Assembly: GCF_014837175.1 (NCBI RefSeq)
Contig: NZ_JACYFR010000004.1
Span: 62,001-126,000 of the forward strand
Reading direction: 5' to 3'
Source of the DNA: Cellulomonas sp. JH27-2
GTDB lineage: Bacteria; Actinomycetota; Actinomycetes; Actinomycetales; Cellulomonadaceae
DNA length: 64,000 bases
Below the pieces are notes generated by a model that saw only the letters and a program-made list of their open reading frames with translations, was not told the DNA's origin and did no database searches. The position numbers and the translations under genes are program-made. Shown here in pieces: positions 1 to 9,627 of the stretch (the first letter of the stretch is position 1; the number at the start of each line of letters is the position of its first letter).

Positions 1-1249
<1,249 letters not shown>

Positions 1250-1261
1250 TCTCGACTCACG

Positions 1262-1294
1262 GAACGGCACCCCGGGGCTCCTGGGGTGCCGTTC
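1262..1294 (+). terminator. Hairpin terminator after ilvC
   Basis: Perfect 12-bp arms GAACGGCACCCC (1262-1273) and GGGGTGCCGTTC (1283-1294) flank a 9-nt loop, starting 12 nt after the ilvC stop. There is no long T-run, as is common for GC-rich actinobacterial terminators. Because the hairpin reaches 1294, a start of the next gene at 1286 is unlikely. Confidence 0.75.
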
Positions 1295-1339
1295 GTCGTT
1301 CGTGCGCAAGGATGGACCGACGACGACGAAGGGTTGACG

Positions 1340-1759
1340 ATGACCGACACCACGGCTGACGACGAGTACGGCGCGGACGCGATCGCGACGGACGGCGACG
1401 ACCGCATCAGTGCGTTCTGGCAGGCGGCCCGTGGCCACCTGGGCTTCGGCAAGATGGAGTCGATCGTGGGCGGCAACCCGCTCGACGTGGTCCCGCCGCC
1501 GTCGTTCTCGTACGGCGAGGGTGCGGAGGCCGACGAGGTGCTGGCGCAGATCCTGGCGGGCTCGAAGACGGAGTCGTCGTACCCGCGTGCCGAGTCCGGT
1601 GACGAGCTCCCGCGGGTGGGGGACGTCGCGATCGTGCTGGACGGCAGCGGTGAGCCGAAGGCGCTGATCCGCACCACCGAGGTGGAGGACGCGGACCCGG
1701 TCGTGGAGCGGTTCGAGCTCGTGTACCCCCTGAACGGCCCGACGCCTGCGGTGGACTGA
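1340..1759 (+). CDS. ASCH-domain protein, short C-terminus
   Basis: Encodes 139 aa from ATG 1340. The region FWQAARGHLGFGK... followed by LAQILAGSKTES and RVGDVAIVLDGSGEPKALI resembles the ASCH fold, a PUA-like beta-barrel proposed to bind RNA or modified nucleosides. The GxKTxE signature sits near residue 85. The C-terminal block with a conserved EGEGDxSLxYWR-type segment, expected in about 150-aa members, is not visible; the protein instead ends in a Pro-rich tail. It is therefore a divergent or shortened member. It stands alone between the ilvC terminator and leuB, and its function is unknown. Confidence 0.65.
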   Translation: MTDTTADDEYGADAIATDGDDRISAFWQAARGHLGFGKMESIVGGNPLDVVPPPSFSYGEGAEADEVLAQILAGSKTESSYPRAESGDELPRVGDVAIVLDGSGEPKALIRTTEVEDADPVVERFELVYPLNGPTPAVD

Positions 1760-1825
1760 CCAGCGCGATGGCCGAGGAGTGAGACGGGCGTCCCGGTGGG
1801 TGGGATGCGGTCGTAGGGTGGCGAC

Positions 1826-2884
1826 ATGAGCACCCCGCTGGGATCCCGTGACATCAACCTCGCCGTCGTCGCCGGCGACGGCATCGGCACCGAGGTCGTC
1901 GAGCAGGGTCTGCTCGCGCTCGAGGCGGCGCTCACGGGCACCGGCGTGACGGTGAGCACGACGGACTTCGACCTGGGTGCGCGCCGCTGGCACGCGACCG
2001 GCGAGACGCTGACGGACGCCGACCTCGGCGCGATCCGCACGCACGACGCGATCCTGCTGGGCGCCATCGGCGACCCGACGGTGCCGAGCGGTGTCCTGGA
2101 GCGCGGGCTGCTGCTCAAGCTGCGCTTCGCGCTCGACCACTACGTCAACCTGCGTCCGTCCAAGCTGTTCCCCGGCGTCCCGACGCCGCTGGCGAACCCG
2201 GGCGACGTCGACTTCGTCGTCGTGCGGGAGGGTACCGAGGGGCCGTACGTCGGCAACGGCGGCGCCATCCGCGTCGGCACGCCGCACGAGATCGCCAACG
2301 AGGTCAGCGTCAACACGGCGTTCGGCGTCGAGCGCGTGGTCCGTGACGCGTTCGCCCGTGCTGCGGCCCGCCCGCGCAAGAAGCTCACGCTCGTGCACAA
2401 GCACAACGTGCTGGTGCACGCCGGTCACCTGTGGCGCCGCACGGTCGAGGCCGTCAACGCCGAGTTCCCGGACGTGACGGTCGACTACCTGCACGTCGAC
2501 GCGGCCACGATCTTCCTGGTCACCAACCCCAGCCGGTTCGACGTCATCGTGACCGACAACCTGTTCGGCGACATCCTCACCGACCTCGCGGCCGCGATCA
2601 CGGGCGGCATCGGGCTGGCAGCCTCCGCCAACATCAACCCCGACCGCACGGCGCCCAGCATGTTCGAGCCCGTGCACGGCTCCGCCCCCGACATCGCCGG
2701 TCAGGGCAAGGCCGACCCCACCGCCACGGTGCTGTCCGTCGCGCTCCTGCTGGACCACCTGGGTCTGTCCGACGAGGCCCGCACGGTCGAGGCCGCCGTC
2801 GCCGCCGACATCGCCGAGCGTGGCGGCCGAGTACGGTCGACGGCCGAGGTGGGCAAGGACCTCGCCGCGCGCATCGCCGGCTGA
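1826..2884 (+). CDS. leuB: 3-isopropylmalate dehydrogenase
   Basis: Encodes 352 aa, matching actinobacterial LeuB. The enzyme oxidises and decarboxylates 3-isopropylmalate to 2-oxoisocaproate with NAD+ and Mg2+, the third leucine-specific step. The N-terminus carries [13 protein letters not shown]. Further along are [14 protein letters not shown] (substrate Arg and Glu), [12 protein letters not shown] (catalytic Lys), and the metal site [17 protein letters not shown]. The [18 protein letters not shown] motif marks the NAD-binding loop. A TAGGGT hexamer lies 6 nt before the ATG, so the gene is probably transcribed leaderless. It is in the same direction as ilvE downstream. Confidence 0.96.
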   Translation: MSTPLGSRDINLAVVAGDGIGTEVVEQGLLALEAALTGTGVTVSTTDFDLGARRWHATGETLTDADLGAIRTHDAILLGAIGDPTVPSGVLERGLLLKLRFALDHYVNLRPSKLFPGVPTPLANPGDVDFVVVREGTEGPYVGNGGAIRVGTPHEIANEVSVNTAFGVERVVRDAFARAAARPRKKLTLVHKHNVLVHAGHLWRRTVEAVNAEFPDVTVDYLHVDAATIFLVTNPSRFDVIVTDNLFGDILTDLAAAITGGIGLAASANINPDRTAPSMFEPVHGSAPDIAGQGKADPTATVLSVALLLDHLGLSDEARTVEAAVAADIAERGGRVRSTAEVGKDLAARIAG

Positions 2885-2987
2885 TCCGCCGGCGCAGCCC
2901 TCGTCGGACCGACGTGGGCGCGGCACCGCTGTCCCCCCCGCCGTCGTCACCGGTACCGTCGACTCGACCCTGGTGAAAGGCCCCATG

Positions 2988-4097
2988 ATGAGCACCCTCG
3001 CAACCCCCACGTCCGCGGACCTGTTCGAGATCCGTCGCACCACCACCCCCGTGCCCGACGAGCAGCGCGAGGCCGCGCTGGCCGCGCCCAAGTTCGGCAC
3101 GGTGTTCACCGAGCACATGGCGCGCGTGTCCTACACGCACGAGTCCGGCTGGCAGGACCGTCGGGTCGAGCAGTACGGCCCGCTCCAGCTGGACCCCGCG
3201 ACGTCGGTCCTGCACTACGCGCAGGAGATCTTCGAGGGTCTCAAGGCGTACCGGCACGGCGACGGGTCCGTCTGGACGTTCCGGCCGCAGGCGAACGCGG
3301 CGCGCTTCGCGCGTTCCGCGACCCGCCTCGCACTGCCGGTGCTCGACGAGGCCGACTTCCTCGGCGCGATCGAGGCCCTGGTCCGCACCGACCTGGCCTG
3401 GGTGCCGTCGGGCGAGGAGACGAGCCTGTACCTGCGGCCGTTCATGTACGCCTCGGAGCCGTTCCTGGGCGTGCGGCCCTCGCTCGAGGCCGAGTTCCTG
3501 GTCATCGCCTCGCCGGTGGGCCCGTACTTCGCGGGCGGCGTGCGCCCGGTGGCCATCTGGGTCGACCAGACCTACCACCGCGCCGGTGCCGGTGGCACGG
3601 GCGACGCCAAGTGCGGCGGCAACTACGCCGCCAGCCTGCTGCCGCAGCAGAACGCCTACGACAAGGGCTTCGAGCAGGTCTGCTTCCTGGACGCGTCGAC
3701 GAACACGATGCTCGAGGAGCTGGGCGGCATGAACGTGTTCCTCGTGAGCGCCGACGGCAGCGTCTCGACGCCGCCCACGTCGGGCGCGATCCTCGAGGGC
3801 GTCACGCGGTCGTCGATCATCCAGCTGCTGACCGACGCGGGCCACGAGGTCTCCGAGCGCCCGCTGCCGCTGACCGAGGTCACGGCCGGGCTGGCCGACG
3901 GTTCCATCGCCGAGGTCTTCGCGTGCGGCACGGCGGCGGTCGTGACGCCCATCGGGCGCCTGGCGAGCGACGACTTCGACCTCACGGTCGGCGACGGCGC
4001 GGCCGGTGCCGTGACGAGCCGCATCCGCACGGAGCTCACGGACATCCAGTACGGCCGCGCGAGCGACCGGCACTCCTGGCTGCACCGCCTGGCCTGA
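2988..4097 (+). CDS. ilvE: Branched-chain amino acid aminotransferase
   Basis: Class IV PLP aminotransferase of 369 aa that transfers the amino group from glutamate to the 2-oxo acids of Ile, Val and Leu. Visible markers are LHYAQEIFEGLKAYRH, SLYLRPFMYASE, and GGTGDAKCGGNYAASL with the Schiff-base Lys in the DAKCGGNYA motif. The cofactor phosphate-binding end FACGTAAVVTPIG is also present. Two adjacent ATGs exist at 2985 and 2988; the GAAAGG ribosome site at 2975-2980 is spaced better for 2988. It lies about 100 bp after leuB in the same direction and ends before a strong terminator. Confidence 0.95.
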   Translation: MSTLATPTSADLFEIRRTTTPVPDEQREAALAAPKFGTVFTEHMARVSYTHESGWQDRRVEQYGPLQLDPATSVLHYAQEIFEGLKAYRHGDGSVWTFRPQANAARFARSATRLALPVLDEADFLGAIEALVRTDLAWVPSGEETSLYLRPFMYASEPFLGVRPSLEAEFLVIASPVGPYFAGGVRPVAIWVDQTYHRAGAGGTGDAKCGGNYAASLLPQQNAYDKGFEQVCFLDASTNTMLEELGGMNVFLVSADGSVSTPPTSGAILEGVTRSSIIQLLTDAGHEVSERPLPLTEVTAGLADGSIAEVFACGTAAVVTPIGRLASDDFDLTVGDGAAGAVTSRIRTELTDIQYGRASDRHSWLHRLA

Positions 4098-4113
4098 TCG
4101 CGCGCCGGCGTGA

Positions 4114-4149
4114 CGAAGGGCCGCACCGATCGCTCGGTGCGGCCCTTCG
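4114..4149. terminator. Bidirectional terminator between ilvE and a convergent gene
   Basis: A perfect 16-bp inverted repeat (4114-4129 and 4134-4149) closes a TCGC tetraloop, 16 nt after the ilvE stop and 13 nt after the stop of the minus-strand gene at 4162-4773. The symmetry fits termination of both convergent genes. Confidence 0.85.
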
Positions 4150-4161
4150 TCGTGCTGGAGG

Positions 4162-4773
4162 TCAGCCGGCCGGCACCATGCGGGCCGTGCGGGACAGGAC
4201 GCCGGAGAGCAGCGACCAGACCGCGATGCCGATGAGCAGGTTGACGAGCCCCGAGCACAGGGCCGTCTCCGTGTCGTCGGTCCAGGTCAGGGGCAGCAGT
4301 GCGACGACGAGCGTGCCGAGCCCCATGATCCAGCCGAAGAAGGCACGGGGCTTGGGCGTGGACAGGACGAGCGCGTACAGCAGGGCGCCGGCGACGACGG
4401 CCGTCGCGACCCCGCCGACGACGTACGCACCCATGGTGCTGTCCGTGCCGAACGGGTCCTGCGTGACCAGGTCGACGTCGAGGATGCTCTCGAAGATGAC
4501 GGTGCCGGCCACGCCGATCAGCGCGGCGACCAGCGCCGTGGCGACGACTCCGGCCCAGTACGGTCCGGCGGCGATGGCGGGCCGGGTCGCGGCGGGGGCC
4601 GGCACGGCCGTCGGCTGTGGGGGAGCCGTGTCGGGGGCAGGGGTCGCCGCGTACACGGGCTGGGCCGGCTGCAGTGCGGGCGGCTGGTCGGCCGGGGCGG
4701 CGGGCTCGGGTGGGATCGACCGTCCGGCCGCGGGGATCCGGGTGGTGGGAGGCTGGTCCGGTGGGACGGACAT
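4162..4773 (-). CDS. DUF6069-like membrane protein with Pro-rich N-terminus
   Basis: Encodes 203 aa. Residues 1-68 are Pro/Ala/Thr-rich and probably disordered in the cytoplasm. Four hydrophobic segments follow, near residues 73-93, 118-138, 145-163 and 176-194. The stretch KPRAFFGWIMGLGTLVVALL and the last helix GLVNLLIGIAVWSLL resemble small four-helix actinobacterial membrane proteins of the DUF6069 type, whose role is unknown. The ATG is preceded by AAGGAG on the minus strand. It is convergent with ilvE, and I see no operon partner. Confidence 0.75.
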   Translation of the reverse strand: MSVPPDQPPTTRIPAAGRSIPPEPAAPADQPPALQPAQPVYAATPAPDTAPPQPTAVPAPAATRPAIAAGPYWAGVVATALVAALIGVAGTVIFESILDVDLVTQDPFGTDSTMGAYVVGGVATAVVAGALLYALVLSTPKPRAFFGWIMGLGTLVVALLPLTWTDDTETALCSGLVNLLIGIAVWSLLSGVLSRTARMVPAG

Positions 4774-4932
4774 GCGTGCTCCTTCGCTCGGGGGACGTCG
4801 GTGAGCGAGCGCCCACCACGACGTGCTGCTCGCCCCAAACTAGCGACGGCGAGCGGATCAGGCCCGGCGAGAGCTGCCGTGGACGTCGTCGGAAGGCCGT
4901 CGCGACGCGGTCGCGTCCAGCAGGTGGAACAC

Positions 4933-4962
4933 GTGACCGACGGGCAGGACGTGTGCCACGAT
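4933..4962 (+). promoter_or_regulatory. Candidate promoter of the cimA leader
   Basis: A -35-like GTGACC (4933-4938) and a -10-like CACGAT (4957-4962) are separated by 18 bp. Transcription would begin about 7 nt later, on or next to the GTG of the leader peptide at 4969, giving a leaderless leader transcript. Similar 6-7 nt spacings occur before many genes in this window. Confidence 0.5.
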
Positions 4963-4968
4963 GGGCTC

Positions 4969-5007
4969 GTGACCACCGTTCGTAGCCTGGCGCTCATTAT
5001 CGAGTAG
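4969..5007 (+). CDS. Putative leader peptide of the cimA attenuator
   Basis: A 12-codon frame, GTG to TAG, encodes VTTVRSLALIIE. Two Leu and two adjacent Ile codons stand just before the stop, as expected for a branched-chain attenuation leader. The stop codon abuts a 10-bp hairpin and then a terminator, all upstream of the citramalate synthase gene for the isoleucine route. There is no clear ribosome site; the -10 box 6 nt before the GTG fits a leaderless message. Similar short leaders ahead of amino-acid genes are known in Actinobacteria. Assignment to cimA is inferred from position. Confidence 0.6.
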   Translation: MTTVRSLALIIE

Positions 5008-5061
5008 CGCGTCGACCCACCCGTCGACGCGCAGACCTCCCGTACCTCGGGGGGTTTTTTT
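5007..5061 (+). terminator. Transcription attenuator upstream of cimA
   Basis: The first stem is a perfect 10-bp repeat, GCGCGTCGAC (5007-5016) with GTCGACGCGC (5023-5032), and begins at the leader stop codon. The second stem, ACCTCCCG (5035-5042) with CGGGGGGT (5048-5055), is followed by a T-run to 5061 and has all the marks of an intrinsic terminator. It is followed by about 140 nt of leader before the cimA start. A ribosome stalled on the Ile codons would cover the 5' arm of the first stem. That would free the loop and 3' arm (CCCG at 5020-5023) to compete for the terminator G-run. Confidence 0.72.
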
Positions 5062-5199
5062 GTTGGTCCGGCACCACCCCCGCCGGCCGGCAGCGACGTC
5101 GTCCCGCATCCCGCACCACCCCCGCGGCACCGGGACGACGCAGCCAGGCATCGAGCACAGCACGTGAGCCAGCGAAGTCTGCACCGAAGAGAGCCGATC

Positions 5200-6816
5200 G
5201 TGACCCCCAGCACGGAGTTCCACGTCTACGACACCACCCTGCGCGACGGCGCGCAGCAGGAGGGCATGAACCTGTCGGTCGCCGACAAGCTCGCGATCGC
5301 CCCGTTGCTGGACGAGCTGGGCGTCGGCTTCATCGAGGGCGGCTGGCCGGGTGCGGTGCCGAAGGACACGGAGTTCTTCAAGCGCGCCGCCAAGGAGCTG
5401 GACCTGCGCAACGCCGAGCTCGCGGCCTTCGGGTCCACGCGCAAGGCCGGCACGCGCGCGGCCGACGACCCGCAGGTGCGGGCACTGCTCGACTCCGAGG
5501 CGCCCGTCGTCGCGCTCGTCGCCAAGCACGACCTGCGGCACGCCGAGCGCGCGCTGCGGACCACGGGCGTCGAGAACATCGCGATGATCGCCGACACGGT
5601 CCAGCTCCTGGTGCGGGAGGGCCGGCGCGTCGTGGTCGACGCCGAGCACTTCTTCGACGGCTACCGGTTCGACGCGGCCTACACGCGCGAGGCCGTGCTG
5701 GCGGGGTTCGAGGCGGGCGCCGAGGTCGTCGCGCTGTGCGACACCAACGGGGGGATGGTCCCCACCTGGGTCGCGGACATCGTGCACGAGGTCCGCGGGT
5801 TCGTCGGGCCGGACGCGATCCTGGGCATGCACGCGCACAACGACTCGGGCTGCGCGGTGGCCAACACGCTCGCGGCGGTCGAGGCGGGCTGCTCGCACAT
5901 CCAGGGCACCGTCAACGGCTACGGCGAGCGCACCGGCAACGCGGACCTGCTGGCGGTCGTCGCGAACCTGGAGCTCAAGTACGGTCGCAGCGTCCTGGCG
6001 ACGGACGACGAGCACTCCGGTGGCCTCACCGAGCTGACGCGGATCGCGCACGCCATCAGCGACATCACCAACATCTCGCCGTTCGCCCGCTCGCCGTACG
6101 TCGGTGCGAGCGCGTTCGCGCACAAGGCTGGCCTGCACGCGTCCGCGATCCGTGTCGACCCCGACCTCTACCAGCACATCGACCCGGCCGAGGTCGGCAA
6201 CGACATGCGCATGCTGGTCAGCGACATGGCGGGGCGGGCGTCGATCGAGCTCAAGGGGCGCGAGCTGGGCTTCGACCTGTCCGGCCGCGCCGACCTCCTG
6301 GGCCGCGTCACCGACCGCGTGAAGGACGCCGAGGCGCACGGGTACACCTACGAGGCGGCCGACGCGTCGTTCGAGCTGCTGCTCGTCGAGGAGATCGAGG
6401 GTTCGCGACCGAAGTACTTCACGGTCGAGTCGTGGCGCGCGATCGTCGAACGCAGCGGCGGACGCGGAACCCCCGCGACGGCGGAGGCGACCGTGAAGCT
6501 GCACGCCGGGGGTGAGCGTCACGTCACGACGGGCGAGGGCAACGGACCCGTCAACGCGCTCGACCACGCCCTGCGGCTTGGACTGCTGCGCGTCTACCCG
6601 GAGCTCGAGGACTTCGAGCTCATCGACTTCAAGGTCCGCATCCTCGACTCGATGCACGGGACGGACGCCGTCACCCGCGTCCTGATCGAGACGAGCGACG
6701 GGAACACGTCGTGGAGCACGGTCGGTGTGGGCCCCAACCTGCTCGAGGCGTCGTGGGAGGCGCTCACGGACTCGGCCATCTGGGGGTTGCGACACCGCAG
6801 GATCGCGCCGCGCTGA
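5200..6816 (+). CDS. cimA: Citramalate synthase
   Basis: Encodes 538 aa. The enzyme condenses pyruvate with acetyl-CoA to (R)-citramalate, feeding 2-oxobutyrate synthesis for isoleucine without threonine. HMGL-like TIM barrel motifs are VYDTTLRDGAQQEGMN near the N-terminus, FIEGGWPGAVPKDTEFF (typical of CimA rather than LeuA), and HAHNDSGCAVAN and GTVNGYGERTGN for metal and catalysis. The C-terminal third (about residues 400-530) is the LeuA-type allosteric dimer domain. GTG 5200 is chosen because GAAGAGAG precedes it; a start at 5164 would add 12 unconserved residues. It sits behind a likely attenuator. Confidence 0.93.
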   Translation: MTPSTEFHVYDTTLRDGAQQEGMNLSVADKLAIAPLLDELGVGFIEGGWPGAVPKDTEFFKRAAKELDLRNAELAAFGSTRKAGTRAADDPQVRALLDSEAPVVALVAKHDLRHAERALRTTGVENIAMIADTVQLLVREGRRVVVDAEHFFDGYRFDAAYTREAVLAGFEAGAEVVALCDTNGGMVPTWVADIVHEVRGFVGPDAILGMHAHNDSGCAVANTLAAVEAGCSHIQGTVNGYGERTGNADLLAVVANLELKYGRSVLATDDEHSGGLTELTRIAHAISDITNISPFARSPYVGASAFAHKAGLHASAIRVDPDLYQHIDPAEVGNDMRMLVSDMAGRASIELKGRELGFDLSGRADLLGRVTDRVKDAEAHGYTYEAADASFELLLVEEIEGSRPKYFTVESWRAIVERSGGRGTPATAEATVKLHAGGERHVTTGEGNGPVNALDHALRLGLLRVYPELEDFELIDFKVRILDSMHGTDAVTRVLIETSDGNTSWSTVGVGPNLLEASWEALTDSAIWGLRHRRIAPR

Positions 6817-6883
6817 CGCCGCACCGGGCGAACGTGGCCTCTGCGTCATAGCCTCGGACCACACGACGACGAGGGGAGCACCG

Positions 6884-7768
6884 TTGGCCGGCACGCAGCC
6901 GTCCGGGCGCGTCCCGGACGACGCAGCCGAGGACCTCACGGGTCCGTCGCGCTGGGGGTGGTGGCTGGTGGTCGTCGCGGTCCTGGCCGTCGTCGTCCTG
7001 CTGGTGGTCCAGCCCTGGACGGAGCACGAGACCGAGCCGGCGGCCACCGACACGGCGTCCGGTCAGAGCTCGTCGGCGTCCGACGTGCCGAGCCCCACGA
7101 CCACCGGCGCGACCTCGTCGTCCACCACGCCGCCTGCGCTGCCGGGGTCGGACGCCGTCTTCGACGGGACCACGCTCGCGGCGCTCTTCGTCACCGACGA
7201 CCAGCTCGTGGCGACGGTCCCCGCGGCATCCAGCGGCGTGCAGCCCAGCATCGGGCCGGACGAGGTGGCGTGGGGCCTGCCGGCGGGGTCCAGCGTGGAC
7301 CCGGCGTCCTGCACCACTGCCGTCACGGTGGTGAGCAAGAAGCCCAAGCAGTTCGACGCACGCTCGTCGGGCAACGACGCGATGACCTGGCAGGAGCGCG
7401 TGACGGTGCTGAGCACGGCGACCGCCGCGCAGAAGGCGTTCAGCGACCTCGTGGCGACGGTGGACGCGTGCCCCGCGTACTCGCAGGTGAACCCTGGTTC
7501 CGCCGGCGACTCGTGGAGCGCGCAGCCCGCCATCGAGGGGCAGAGCGCGTACCCGTCCATCGTCCAGGAGGTGAACGCGACGCGAGACGGCACCGCGGTC
7601 CCCGAGTACCACGGGCACCTGCTCGTCGGGAACGCGATCGTCACCTGGACGGCGAGCGCCCTGACCCCGGGCGACCAGACCGCAGCTCTCGCGACCCTGG
7701 GCGACGCGAGCACCCTGGACGCGATGGTCCAGGACCGAGCACAGCTGGCGGTCGCCGCGGTCGGCTGA
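6884..7768 (+). CDS. Membrane-anchored protein with PknH-like extracellular sensor domain
   Basis: Encodes 294 aa from TTG 6884, which has GAGGGGAG six nt upstream. One transmembrane helix lies at about residues 25-43, followed by a Ser/Thr-rich linker (45-85) and an extracellular domain of about 200 residues. The domain has two Cys (in ASCTTAV and DACPAY) positioned like a disulfide of the PknH/LprH-type sensor domain. No kinase or catalytic domain is attached, so it may act as a free-standing ligand-binding or envelope protein. The next gene, a lipoate ligase, starts 59 bp later. Function is not known. Confidence 0.65.
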   Translation: MAGTQPSGRVPDDAAEDLTGPSRWGWWLVVVAVLAVVVLLVVQPWTEHETEPAATDTASGQSSSASDVPSPTTTGATSSSTTPPALPGSDAVFDGTTLAALFVTDDQLVATVPAASSGVQPSIGPDEVAWGLPAGSSVDPASCTTAVTVVSKKPKQFDARSSGNDAMTWQERVTVLSTATAAQKAFSDLVATVDACPAYSQVNPGSAGDSWSAQPAIEGQSAYPSIVQEVNATRDGTAVPEYHGHLLVGNAIVTWTASALTPGDQTAALATLGDASTLDAMVQDRAQLAVAAVG

Positions 7769-7827
7769 CGACGTACGGTGGTGACGGGACGTCGCCCGGA
7801 CGTCGGCGGGACGAACGAAGGAGCACG

Positions 7828-8904
7828 GTGCACGGCGAGTACAAGGTCGCGGGTGGCAAGCTCGTCGCGGTCGACGTGGACGTCGTCGACGGGCTCCTGC
7901 ACGGCGTCGTCGTCAGCGGCGACTTCTTCCTGGAGCCCGACGACGCACTGCCGGTGCTGGGCGCCGCGCTGGAGGGACTGCCGGCAGACGCGCCGCCGGC
8001 CCGCCTCGCGCAGGCGGTCACCGACGGGCTGACGACCGCCGAGCGTGCGGGCACGATCGCCGGGCCGGTCGCGATGGTCGGTTTCGACGCCCGCGCCGTC
8101 GCGCTGGCCGTCCGCAGGGCACTGGGCCACTCGACGGCGTGGTCGGACCACACCTTCGAGCTCATCGACCCCGGCCCGCTGCCGCCGGCCGTGCACGCCG
8201 CGCTCGACCAGGTGCTCACCGAGGAGCTGGCCGCCGGCCGGCGAGGGCCGACGTTGCGGTTCTGGGAGTGGGTCGAGCCGGCCGTCATCATCGGGTCGTT
8301 CCAGTCGGTCCGCAACGAGGTCGACCTCGAGGCCGCGCAACGGTACGGGATCACGCTGGTCCGGCGGATCTCCGGCGGCGGTGCCATGTTCATGGAGGCC
8401 GGCAACTGCATCACGTTCTCCCTCGTGGTGCCCGTCTCGCTCGTCGACGGCATGACCTTCGAGGAGTCGTACACGTTCCTCAACCAGTGGGTGCTCGGCG
8501 CGCTCGCCGACGTCGGGGTGCAGGCGTTCGTCACCGGGCTCAACGACATCGCCTCGCCCGCGGGCAAGCTCGCCGGCTCCGCGCAGAAGCGGATGGTCGG
8601 CGGTGCCGTGCTGCACCACGTGACCATGTCCTACGACATCGACGCCGACAAGATGCTGCAGGTGCTGCGCATCGGGCGGGAGAAGCTGTCGGACAAGGGC
8701 ACGACCTCCGCGAACAAGCGGGTCGATCCCGTGCGCTCGCAGACGCAGCTCCCGCGCGAGGCCGTGATCGACGCGTTCGTCGCGCACTTCCGCAGCCGTT
8801 ACCGCCTGGTCGACGGGGCCTTGCGCGACGACGAGCTCGCCCGCGCGCACGACCTGGCTGCCACCAAGTTCTCCGACCCGTCCTGGACCCTGCGGGTACC
8901 GTGA
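7828..8904 (+). CDS. Lipoate-protein ligase A family enzyme with accessory domain at the N-terminus
   Basis: Encodes 358 aa from GTG 7828, preceded by AAGGAG. Residues 1 to about 95 (KVAGGKLVAVDVDV, then GVVVSGDFF) resemble the small accessory domain that usually lies at the C-terminus of LplA or is a separate LplB protein. Residues from about 110 onward are the catalytic biotin/lipoate A/B ligase domain: RRISGGGAMFMEAGN forms the lipoyl-AMP pocket, and KLAGSAQKRMVGGAVLHH carries the active-site Lys. It would activate lipoate and load it onto E2 or GcvH proteins. The domain order is circularly permuted relative to E. coli LplA. Confidence 0.85.
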   Translation: MHGEYKVAGGKLVAVDVDVVDGLLHGVVVSGDFFLEPDDALPVLGAALEGLPADAPPARLAQAVTDGLTTAERAGTIAGPVAMVGFDARAVALAVRRALGHSTAWSDHTFELIDPGPLPPAVHAALDQVLTEELAAGRRGPTLRFWEWVEPAVIIGSFQSVRNEVDLEAAQRYGITLVRRISGGGAMFMEAGNCITFSLVVPVSLVDGMTFEESYTFLNQWVLGALADVGVQAFVTGLNDIASPAGKLAGSAQKRMVGGAVLHHVTMSYDIDADKMLQVLRIGREKLSDKGTTSANKRVDPVRSQTQLPREAVIDAFVAHFRSRYRLVDGALRDDELARAHDLAATKFSDPSWTLRVP

Positions 8905-8908
8905 TCGC

Positions 8909-9304
8909 ATGCGCACGCTGCTGAACATCATCTGGCTGGTCCTCGCGGGCTTGTGGATGGCGCTCGGTTACGTGCTCGCGGGGATCATCTGCTGCATCCT
9001 GATCGTCACCATCCCGTTCGGCATCGCGTCGTTCCGCATCGCCGCGTACGCACTGTGGCCGTTCGGGCAGACCGTCGTCTCCAAGCCGACGGCTGGTGGG
9101 TGGTCGGTGCTCGGCAACGTCATCTGGTTCATCGTGGCGGGCATCTGGCTCGCGCTGGGTCACATCGCGGCGGGCATCGCCTTCTGCCTCACCATCATCG
9201 GCATCCCGCTGGGGCTCGCGAGCTTCAAGATGGTGCCGATCTCGCTGTTCCCGCTGGGCAAGGACATCGTGCCGTCGGACCGCATCATGGCGGCGTACGG
9301 CTGA
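8909..9304 (+). CDS. YccF-domain membrane protein
   Basis: Encodes 131 aa made of two tandem YccF repeats. Each has a hydrophobic helix pair followed by the signature ITIPFGIASFRIA or IIGIPLGLASFKM and then a PFG/PLG segment. YccF proteins are inner-membrane proteins of unknown role. The gene starts 4 bp after the lipoate ligase stop. TACCGT lies 6 nt before the ATG, inside the upstream gene, so it may have its own leaderless promoter as well as readthrough. It converges on the DUF202 genes, with 4 bp between stops and no terminator visible. Confidence 0.88.
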   Translation: MRTLLNIIWLVLAGLWMALGYVLAGIICCILIVTIPFGIASFRIAAYALWPFGQTVVSKPTAGGWSVLGNVIWFIVAGIWLALGHIAAGIAFCLTIIGIPLGLASFKMVPISLFPLGKDIVPSDRIMAAYG

Positions 9305-9308
9305 TCCG

Positions 9309-9620
9309 TCAGGCGGTGAGCACGTAGAGCAGTGCACCCGCGCCCAGCACCACGGTCACGACTGCGCAGGTCGTGACGAGCCGCGCCCCGGTGACCTCGA
9401 GCCGGGAGCGGTGGTACGACCCCCATGCGAGCGCGCACGCGAGGACCAGACCGAGTCCGGCCAGCCCCCACGAAGCCGGCCCGAGGACGGGCTCGAGGAC
9501 CTTGCCGGCGGCGACCGACACGGCGAGCAGCGACAGGCTCGTGCGGCGCCACGCCAGCTCGGTGCGGTGCGGCTGCAGGCCGTGGTCGCCGACGTGCCGT
9601 GCGGGTCCGGCCTCGCTCAT
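9309..9620 (-). CDS. DUF202-family small membrane protein (second of a pair)
   Basis: Encodes 103 aa. The motif LAWRRTSLSLLAV is the DUF202 signature (RTxLAxxRT-like) and is followed by three hydrophobic helices. It starts 7 bp after the stop of another DUF202 gene and is almost certainly cotranscribed with it. DUF202 proteins are short integral membrane proteins of unknown function, often found as tandem pairs, suggesting a heterodimer. Confidence 0.83.
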   Translation of the reverse strand: MSEAGPARHVGDHGLQPHRTELAWRRTSLSLLAVSVAAGKVLEPVLGPASWGLAGLGLVLACALAWGSYHRSRLEVTGARLVTTCAVVTVVLGAGALLYVLTA

Positions 9621-9627
9621 CGCAGCC

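Noticed and set aside
5200..6816. Assignment of this gene as 2-isopropylmalate synthase (leuA)
   Set aside because: The motif FIEGGWPGAVPKDTEFF and overall pattern are those of citramalate synthase; actinobacterial LeuA is longer with a different N-terminus.
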